Assembly (NCBI GenBank): GCA_019100305.1
Contig: JAHRHW010000321.1
Location: 1-5,349, forward strand
DNA length: 5,349 nt
Reading direction: 5' to 3'
Origin: Candidatus Thiodiazotropha taylori
Lineage (GTDB): Bacteria > Pseudomonadota > Gammaproteobacteria > Chromatiales > Chromatiaceae
The notes beneath the pieces are model-generated. The model was not told where the DNA came from. It saw only the letters and a list, made by a program, of their open reading frames with translations, and made no database searches. The position numbers and the translations under genes are program-made. How positions within the stretch are numbered: position 1 is the first letter of the stretch; each line of letters starts with the position of its first letter. Shown here piece by piece: positions 1-5,349 of this stretch.

Positions 1-397
1 CCTCTTCCAGCTGGTAACCCACCCGCTGCAGATTACTGCGCGGCAGCTTCATCGGATTGGCATAACCGTCCCGGGTCAACTCGAGCAGTGTGCCGGCAAA
101 ACCGCCACTGATGAAAGCGCCGACCTCGTCTCCCAGCTGATCCCGGATCGGTCTTTCAATCGCCTGCTCGATATCCCGCTGCATCAGGTTCATCGCCAGC
201 TGCAATTGAGACATGCGCTTGCTGTATTGGCTGGTCTGGTTTTCGGAATCCAGAACCACCTTGAGGCCCGAGTAGGCGAATGTCGCCATAATGGCGAAAA
301 CGGTGATCGCGATCAGCAGTTCAAGCAGGGTGAATCCAGCGGCATAGGGTGTGTTTCGCTGCTGACGGTCGCTCAGATTATGTGCTAAAGGTTTCAT
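1..397 (-). CDS. gspJ: Type II secretion minor pseudopilin GspJ (3' end beyond the window)
   Basis: Minor pseudopilin of the type II secretion system; in characterised systems GspJ joins GspI and GspK in the complex that caps the periplasmic pseudopilus. I translated this gene by hand because it runs off the left edge: 132 codons are present. Residues 1-21 form a prepilin leader ending in Gly21, followed by Phe22-Thr-Leu-Leu-Glu26, with Glu at mature position 5. A hydrophobic N-helix of about 20 residues follows (LLIAITVFAIMATFAYSGL). Next come the amphipathic region and the motif LQLAMNLMQRDIEQAI, which matches the conserved LxxxMxxMxxDIxQ stretch of the GspJ family. The ATG overlaps the gspI stop as ATGA, so translational coupling is likely. 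The globular C-terminal part is missing. Position in the G-H-I-J order supports the assignment; the next gene out of the window is probably gspK. Confidence 0.9.
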   Translation of the reverse strand, partial: MKPLAHNLSDRQQRNTPYAAGFTLLELLIAITVFAIMATFAYSGLKVVLDSENQTSQYSKRMSQLQLAMNLMQRDIEQAIERPIRDQLGDEVGAFISGGFAGTLLELTRDGYANPMKLPRSNLQRVGYQLEE

Positions 398-822
398 TTG
401 ATCGGTTGCGAAAGAAAGCTCACCAGCCGAGTGACACTGCTCTCATCATCCTTGTTGCGAAATACCCGGATCTCCACCTGTCTGACACGGTCATCCGGTG
501 TCTTGCTGATTTCTCTTTGCCAGTGCCATTCCTGCAGTCCCATCTCCTCTTTACCTTTTTTCGAGCCGGTCGCGGGCCATTGGTTGGTGATCTGCAGCTC
601 TGTCATCTGGTTCATGGCGACCCAGTGGGCCAAGGTCTTATCACGCAAATAGGCGACATTGACCGATTGGTTGGATGCCACCGAGATGATCGAGGTCAGT
701 GCTATCGCCAGAATTGCCAGTGCAATCAGAATCTCCAGCAGAGTAAAGCCCTTGTTGCGGCTATAGGCTGATGTCCTGGTGGAGGAGAGGGCGCAGGTGT
801 GTGGTTCAGTAGGGTGAGACAT
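394..822 (-). CDS. gspI: Type II secretion minor pseudopilin GspI
   Basis: Minor pseudopilin that in known T2SS nucleates the tip complex with GspJ and GspK. From the ATG at 822 the protein has 142 residues: a leader ending at Gly25, then Phe26-Thr-Leu-Leu-Glu30 and a hydrophobic helix rich in Ile, Leu and Ala. The segment LRDKTLAHWVAMNQMTEL is the hallmark of the GspI family, followed by a small beta domain with WHWQREI and VRQVEIRVF. An upstream in-frame ATG at 849 would give 151 residues and a 34-residue leader. I prefer 822 because the leader is shorter and the overlap with gspH falls from 44 to 17 nt; neither start has a clear Shine-Dalgarno sequence. Even a 25-residue leader is long for this family, and no ATG, GTG or TTG lies closer to the cleavage site. 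The stop overlaps the gspJ start. Confidence 0.92.
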   Translation of the reverse strand: MSHPTEPHTCALSSTRTSAYSRNKGFTLLEILIALAILAIALTSIISVASNQSVNVAYLRDKTLAHWVAMNQMTELQITNQWPATGSKKGKEEMGLQEWHWQREISKTPDDRVRQVEIRVFRNKDDESSVTRLVSFLSQPIK

Positions 823-1309
823 GTTCCAGGGAGAGCTCGCCAAGTTCATTGCCTGTCAACCGGTAGTAACTTTCAACCTGCTCAGAGCTGACTTTCAGCT
901 CGAATGTGGTCATCTCGCCACTGTTAAGGAGAATGATCTCTGGCGTTCGCTTCTCTTCGTCATCCCCTTCGGGCAGTGCGGTGGCAACACTGATTTCAAC
1001 CCCTGGGGGCAGTTGACGCTCGCGAAACAGATTATCGGATACCACTTCCCACTCCCCCTCGTTGAGTCTGAGGAAGCCATAACTCTCTTCGGTGATATCC
1101 ACACCGATCAACATGGATCTGAGCAACGCCTCTTCGCTGGCCAGCTCAAGCAGGCTGTTGAGTCGCTGGGCTTCGTCCCTGAGTTGGTCACCCGGGGCAT
1201 TGCGGCCGAATGAGATGGCCACGTAGTTGATCAGGATACCGATGATGACCACCACCACCATCACCTCGATCAGGGTGAAGCCCATGCCCAATCCTTTGGC
1301 ACTTCGCAT
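806..1309 (-). CDS. gspH: Type II secretion minor pseudopilin GspH
   Basis: Minor pseudopilin thought to sit between the GspI-J-K tip and the GspG fibre. From the ATG at 1309 it has 167 residues: a 10-residue leader with Arg2 and Lys5, Gly10, then Phe11-Thr-Leu-Ile-Glu15 and the N-helix VMVVVVIIGIL. The region EAQRLNSLLELASEEALLRSMLIGVDI followed by YGFLRL is the typical GspH/FimT core, in which an amphipathic helix leads into the first beta strand. The acidic GDDEEKR stretch is probably a surface loop. The frame stays open upstream to a TTG at 1357 that overlaps the gspG stop (TTGA); this gives 183 residues and a 26-residue leader. I prefer ATG 1309 because its leader has normal length and charge, though the coupled TTG start remains possible. 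The 3' end overlaps gspI by 17 nt. Confidence 0.9.
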   Translation of the reverse strand: MRSAKGLGMGFTLIEVMVVVVIIGILINYVAISFGRNAPGDQLRDEAQRLNSLLELASEEALLRSMLIGVDITEESYGFLRLNEGEWEVVSDNLFRERQLPPGVEISVATALPEGDDEEKRTPEIILLNSGEMTTFELKVSSEQVESYYRLTGNELGELSLEHVSPY

Positions 1310-1353
1310 TGGCCAACTGCTCGTAGGCTTACTGTTGATCGTTCCGGGCGGTA

Positions 1354-1842
1354 TCAATCCAGATTCCAGTTACCGATGTCATCGTCTGTCGATTGCATGT
1401 CCAGGCCGGAGGTATAGATATCGACCGTACCATGGGTGCCGGGACTCAGGTAGAGATAACCATTGCCCCAGGGGTCGCTGGGTAATCGATCGAGATAGCC
1501 GCCTTCCTTCCAGTTTCTGGGTTCCGGAGAGTCGGTGGGTTTGCTCACCAGAGCCTCGAGCCCCTGATCGGTGGTCGGGTAGATCATGTTATCCAGACGG
1601 TAGAGATTCAGGGCGGCTTCCAGCGCCCGTATATCGCTTTTGGCTTTGGTGATGCGGGCCTGCTCAGGTCGATCCATGATTTTTGGCACGACGATCGCCG
1701 CAAGGATACTCAGTATGACGACAACCACCATGACTTCAATTAGTGTGAAGCCTCTGATTTTCTTTGATTTATTGATTTCAGCCTGGTGGTGGCATGTGGC
1801 TGCTTCAGGGGCAGGTAGCGAGGAGACTGCATTGATGGTCAT
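1354..1842 (-). CDS. gspG: Type II secretion major pseudopilin GspG
   Basis: Major pseudopilin, the repeating subunit of the T2SS pseudopilus. From ATG 1842 it has 162 residues: a 31-residue leader ending KKIRG, then Phe32-Thr-Leu-Ile-Glu36 and a mature chain of 131 residues. Family hallmarks are visible in order: the N-helix with AAIVVPKIMDRPEQA, the helix KSDIRALEAALNLYRLDN, YPTTDQGLEALV, the GGYLDRLPSDPWGNGYLY block and a C-terminal DIGNWNLD. The C-terminal calcium-site loop (Asp148 to Asp155) looks about four residues shorter than in the GspG proteins I remember. The open frame extends to a TTG at 1860, giving 168 residues; ATG is preferred, although no strong Shine-Dalgarno sequence precedes either. 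This is the first gene of the operon here: no gspC, D, E or F lies upstream, where a divergent intergenic region begins instead. Confidence 0.95.
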   Translation of the reverse strand: MTINAVSSLPAPEAATCHHQAEINKSKKIRGFTLIEVMVVVVILSILAAIVVPKIMDRPEQARITKAKSDIRALEAALNLYRLDNMIYPTTDQGLEALVSKPTDSPEPRNWKEGGYLDRLPSDPWGNGYLYLSPGTHGTVDIYTSGLDMQSTDDDIGNWNLD

Positions 1843-1903
1843 AAGATAAACCCGTGTCAATTATCCGTGTTGATATGTCGTAAAAGTGGGCCATTATCCT
1901 GGG

Positions 1904-1933
1904 ATTATGTGTTGGAATCCAGATTCCCGTTAA
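1904..1933 (-). promoter_or_regulatory. Possible sigma70-type promoter for the gspGHIJ operon
   Basis: Read on the minus strand, TTAACG (four of six matches to the -35 consensus) is followed after 18 nt by CATAAT (five of six matches to the -10 consensus). Transcription would begin near 1897, about 55 nt before the gspG ATG. An inverted repeat occupies the spacer, a common position for a repressor or activator site. The match is moderate and rests on inspection only, so another start site is quite possible. Confidence 0.25.
1914..1927. repeat. Perfect inverted repeat GGAATC-CA-GATTCC upstream of gspG
   Basis: Two 6-nt arms are exact reverse complements around a 2-nt centre. It lies between the proposed -35 and -10 hexamers of the gspG promoter, so it could be an operator for a dimeric regulator. 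The arms are too short and the centre too tight for a terminator hairpin. The repeat itself is seen directly; its function is inference. Confidence 0.45.
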
Positions 1934-2143
1934 AAATCACGCTGACAGGGTGAATCGTTTCACTATCTTTGTGTACTATAGTGGCGCTTGCCGCAGAATC
2001 AGCATCATTTTGGCGATCGTATCCAAACCATAATCAAGCGCCGGATCTGCTTCAATCGGCAGTATAGACGACAGCCTCATGAGTTCAGTTTCTGCAAGAC
2101 CCTATACTGAATAGTAATTGGGAAATCGGTAGTCGGCTTAAAT

Positions 2144-2156
2144 CGAACATTGTTCG
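2144..2156. repeat. Perfect palindrome CGAACA-T-TGTTCG upstream of prsK
   Basis: Two 6-nt arms flank a single central T, about 200 nt before the prsK start. The shape resembles a site for a dimeric helix-turn-helix regulator. It recalls the Gram-positive LexA box (CGAAC, four bases, GTTCG), but the spacing is three bases instead of four and the organism appears Gram-negative, so that identity is not claimed. A role in controlling prsK is possible but unproven. Confidence 0.35.
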
Positions 2157-2341
2157 TTGTGATCTGCCAAAAACGATGACCGCTGCATTTGGGATAGTCC
2201 AACTCAAACGCCAAATACTATTGCTCACCTCAATAAGGGGTATACAGGGTCTCAGTGATTATCGGGATAATAAAACCTACAGTTGTAAGTCTCTGTCAGG
2301 GAGTAAAAGTTCATTGAGTAACGACACAACTAAGCACCCTT

Positions 2342-2356
2342 GAGGATGACTGATTG
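2342..2356 (+). promoter_or_regulatory. Ribosome-binding site and TTG start of prsK
   Basis: GAGG at 2342-2345, extended to GAGGA, lies 8 nt before TTG 2354, a good spacing. A TGA stop at 2351-2353 is in frame directly before the TTG, so the reading frame cannot begin earlier, and the next in-frame ATG is deep inside the protein. These facts fix the unusual start. An ATG at 2346 in another frame runs ATG-ACT-GAT-TGA and ends on top of the TTG. Confidence 0.8.
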
Positions 2357-4459
2357 ACTATTGGAATAATCGGCTATGGATTTTCGGCGACACTGTTTCT
2401 GATATTCAGTGTGCTTCTACTGACCAGTTGGCGTGGGCGTATCGAAGGGACCTATCTGCTGATTGCCTCAACCACATCCGCTTGTTGGGCACTGACCGCG
2501 ATCGCTTTTCAGGTTCAGGAGTCGGCGCTTACTGCCAATACGTATCAACTGTTTGAAATTGCAAAAAATATTGCCTGGTTTGCCTTTCTTTTGAGACTCT
2601 TGTCTATTCTCAAATCAGCGGCAGGTGGTGATGATGGCCTGCTCAGATACGCCCCAGTCACGATCTTTTCCGTCTCCGCTCTACTGCTGGGCGTTGAGCT
2701 ATCCGCCCAGTTTTTCCCTGGGGTGCGAAACTGGGGCGGTACTGCGAGCTTTCAGCTGGTCGGGCATCTGGGGTTTGCCATTGCCGGCCTGGTACTGATC
2801 GAGCAACTCTACCGCAGTACCCGGCCGGATATGCGCTGGGCGGTCAAGTATCTCTATTTCGGCATGGGTATACTGTTTGTCTACGATCTTTTTCTCTATG
2901 CCGACGCATTGATGTTCAAGCAGGTGGATTCCGCCCTATGGCAGGCCAGAGGCTTTACCAGCTCGCTGGTTGCCCCCTTTGTGGCGATTGCCGCAACCCG
3001 TAATCCCAGCTGGTCCGTGCGGGTTTTTGTCTCCAGGCAGGTGGTGTTTCATGCGACGACCATGCTGGCCGCCGGCAGCTATCTGGTGCTGATGGCGGCG
3101 GTTGGTTACTACATCCGCTATTACGGTGGAACCTGGGGTAAAGCGACACAAATTGCGTTCGTTTTCACCGGGGTCTGCTTTCTGGCCGTGGTGCTCTTTT
3201 CCGGATCACTGAGAGCCAAGCTTAAAGTTTTCGTCAACAAACACTTTTTTAGTTACAAGTACGATTGGCGTGACGAGTGGTTGAGAGTGGTTCAAATCCT
3301 CGCGGAGGGGCCCGGTGGCGGTCAGATACTGCCCAGGGTCGTGCAGGCAATATCCGATTCCGTGGAGTCCCGCGGCGGTTATCTCTGGACCTTGGGTGAA
3401 GATGGACGATACCACTGTACCAGTCGTTGGCAGGTGGACGATATTTCACTGGATCTGCAGGCGGAGAGCGAATTAATCGCCTATTTTCAGCGTAGCGACT
3501 GGATCATTGATATCGACGAACTGAACAGATACCCGGAGCGATATGACAATCTGGCCCTTGATCACCGAGTGACGGATATCCAGGATGCCTGGTTAATAGT
3601 ACCTATAAAACATCATGAAGCCCTGATAGGATTTGCTCTGCTCATCCGTTCCCATTCACTACCCTCGATCAACTGGGAGGATCGGGATCTGATCAAAGCT
3701 GCGGCGAAACAGGCAGGTGGCTATCTGGCACTGCTGCAGGCCTCTGAGGCATTGAACCGGGCCAATCAATTTGAGGCCTTCAACCGGTTGTCAGCGTTTG
3801 TCGTACACGATTTAAAAAACCTGATCGCACAACTCGAGCTGGTCGTGAAAAATGCTGAACGACACAAGAACAATCCGGCGTTCATGGACGATGCGGTCAG
3901 AACCATTGGCAATGCAGTCAACAAAATGGGCAAGCTGTTGGCACAATTGCGGCAGGGTAGATTTGAGTCGACTGAAACAAAACAATTCTATATTGAGGAG
4001 TCAGTGGCTCAGGCGGTCAATGAACTGTTTGCCTATCAGCCAAAACCTCAGTTGAAGATCAAAGACAATTATTTAGAGATTGTTGCAGATAAAGATCGTT
4101 TCACTGCGATTATGATTCATATGATTAAAAATGCTCAGGAAGCGACCGATAAAGACGGTGAAGTGATGATATGCGTCGAGAAGATCGATCAGAATGCGGT
4201 CATTACCATTCAGGACAACGGTTCAGGGATGGAGGATAAGTTCATTAAAGAGCGATTGTTTCGGCCCTTTCAGACAACCAAGGGAAATGCTGGAATGGGA
4301 ATTGGCGTCTATGAAACCCGGGAGTACGTTAACTCGCTGAACGGCAGCCTGACAGTGAATAGCCAGCTTGGTGAGGGCACTTGTTTCACCATATCCATTC
4401 CAATTATTGAATCAGGGACTGCAACAGACCGGCAGTCAGATGCTACTGTAGAGGCGTAA
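2354..4459 (+). CDS. prsK: PEP-CTERM system membrane sensor histidine kinase PrsK
   Basis: Sensor kinase of the XrtA exosortase/PEP-CTERM regulatory pair, expected to autophosphorylate and pass phosphate to PrsR encoded next to it. The 701 residues match the usual length of about 700. About eight or nine hydrophobic segments lie between residues 3 and 283 (for example 3-24, 68-87, 165-187, 230-254, 265-283). A GAF-like cytoplasmic region follows at about 320-460. The H-box FVVHDLKN has His485 as the likely phosphorylated residue. The ATPase domain is intact: N-box HMIKNAQEA with Asn593, DNGSGM with Asp621, LFRPFQTTKG at 635-644 and the glycine-rich GMGIGV at 647-652. It starts at TTG, as fixed by the stop immediately upstream. 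The stop lies 4 nt before prsR, so the two form an operon. The input signal is unknown. The PrsK name rests on this architecture, the H-box sequence and the PrsR neighbour. Confidence 0.9.
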   Translation: MTIGIIGYGFSATLFLIFSVLLLTSWRGRIEGTYLLIASTTSACWALTAIAFQVQESALTANTYQLFEIAKNIAWFAFLLRLLSILKSAAGGDDGLLRYAPVTIFSVSALLLGVELSAQFFPGVRNWGGTASFQLVGHLGFAIAGLVLIEQLYRSTRPDMRWAVKYLYFGMGILFVYDLFLYADALMFKQVDSALWQARGFTSSLVAPFVAIAATRNPSWSVRVFVSRQVVFHATTMLAAGSYLVLMAAVGYYIRYYGGTWGKATQIAFVFTGVCFLAVVLFSGSLRAKLKVFVNKHFFSYKYDWRDEWLRVVQILAEGPGGGQILPRVVQAISDSVESRGGYLWTLGEDGRYHCTSRWQVDDISLDLQAESELIAYFQRSDWIIDIDELNRYPERYDNLALDHRVTDIQDAWLIVPIKHHEALIGFALLIRSHSLPSINWEDRDLIKAAAKQAGGYLALLQASEALNRANQFEAFNRLSAFVVHDLKNLIAQLELVVKNAERHKNNPAFMDDAVRTIGNAVNKMGKLLAQLRQGRFESTETKQFYIEESVAQAVNELFAYQPKPQLKIKDNYLEIVADKDRFTAIMIHMIKNAQEATDKDGEVMICVEKIDQNAVITIQDNGSGMEDKFIKERLFRPFQTTKGNAGMGIGVYETREYVNSLNGSLTVNSQLGEGTCFTISIPIIESGTATDRQSDATVEA

Positions 4460-4463
4460 TTGC

Positions 4464-4466
<3 letters not shown>
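4451..4466 (+). promoter_or_regulatory. Ribosome-binding site and GTG start of prsR inside the prsK end
   Basis: GAGG at 4451-4454 lies within the last codons of prsK, 9 nt before GTG 4464. The prsK TAA stop (4457-4459) falls between the two, so ribosomes finishing prsK would be placed to restart on prsR, which suggests coupled synthesis of the kinase and its partner. Confidence 0.7.

Positions 4467-5349
<883 letters not shown>

Larger units (their letters stand above)
1843..2353. other. Divergent intergenic region between gspG and prsK
   Basis: This 511-nt stretch separates two divergently read operons and contains no gene I can support. It is visibly richer in A+T than the flanking coding DNA. 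It should contain promoters for both directions. Toward gspG there is one moderate sigma70-like pair, listed separately. Toward prsK the best match I found is CTGACA (1942-1947), 16 nt, TATCTT (1964-1969), which is weak and about 385 nt from the start codon. I found no good sigma54 -24/-12 pair inside the region. Two perfect inverted repeats are listed separately. A frame on the plus strand stays open from 2083 to 2343 with its first ATG at 2176 (55 codons), but lacks a ribosome-binding site. No terminator-like hairpin followed by a T run was seen. Confidence 0.8.

Noticed and set aside
349..771. 140-residue plus-strand open frame opposite gspI
   Set aside because: It is the antisense shadow of gspI and the gspJ start, has no recognisable domain, and the minus-strand frame shows clear pseudopilin motifs.
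821..1213. 130-residue plus-strand open frame opposite gspH
   Set aside because: Antisense shadow of gspH; the opposite strand encodes the conserved GspH core over the same bases.
1248..1265. Run of ACC/CAC triplets that could look like a microsatellite or a His-rich tract
   Set aside because: On the coding strand it encodes the valine run of the GspH N-helix.
1227..1652. 141-residue plus-strand open frame opposite gspG/gspH
   Set aside because: Arg/Pro/Ser-rich composition typical of antisense translation; the minus strand encodes GspG hallmarks here.
1231..1753. Similar GAT/ACC-rich stretches near 1231-1284 and 1704-1753, resembling a repeat
   Set aside because: These are the 5' coding segments for the homologous prepilin N-helices (FTLIEVMVVVV) of GspH and GspG, so shared ancestry and protein constraint explain them.
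1981..1996. TGGCGCTTGC-type sequence tested as a sigma54 promoter
   Set aside because: The spacing between the GG and GC elements is wrong for a -24/-12 promoter.
1908..2033. Minus-strand open stretch of about 42 codons upstream of gspG ending at 1906-1908, tested as a gene remnant
   Set aside because: It has no start codon, no family resemblance I recognise (not a GspF C-terminus), and this length is expected by chance.
2219..2235. TATTG/CAATA inverted repeat with a 7-nt loop
   Set aside because: A 5-bp A+T-rich stem without a following T run is too weak to call a terminator or operator.

Overview
The window looks like chromosomal DNA of a Gram-negative proteobacterium, most plausibly a gammaproteobacterium with an exosortase/PEP-CTERM protein-sorting system. 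Two lines of evidence support this: four type II secretion (T2SS) pseudopilin genes and a PrsK/PrsR-type two-component pair. Genus cannot be settled from the sequence alone. No tRNA, rRNA, insertion sequence or CRISPR array was seen.

Layout. Positions 1-1842, minus strand: a tightly packed pseudopilin operon read gspG > gspH > gspI > gspJ, with gspJ running off the left edge. gspH and gspI overlap, gspI and gspJ share an ATGA overlap, and gspG and gspH are at most 44 nt apart. Each protein has the prepilin signature G^F-T-L-(I/L)-E. Positions 1843-2353: a 511-nt divergent intergenic region without a convincing gene. It holds a possible gspG promoter with a perfect inverted repeat in its spacer, and a second palindrome nearer prsK. 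Positions 2354-4459, plus strand: prsK, a multi-spanning membrane histidine kinase with a GAF-like region, an H-box and a complete ATPase domain. It starts at a TTG codon fixed by an adjoining in-frame stop. Positions 4464-5349, plus strand: prsR, a sigma54-dependent response regulator (receiver plus AAA+ domain), cut by the right edge before its DNA-binding domain.

How they fit. GspG builds the T2SS pseudopilus, while H, I and J belong to its tip complex with GspK, which is probably just beyond the left edge. PrsK and PrsR are known as the regulatory pair of the XrtA exosortase/PEP-CTERM system and activate sigma54-dependent genes for surface or extracellular PEP-CTERM proteins. The divergent arrangement raises the possibility of shared regulation between secretion and surface-protein sorting, but the sequence does not prove it. 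The genes themselves are recognisable families. The more unusual points are start-codon and leader-length oddities, a shortened GspG calcium loop and the palindromes of the intergenic region.
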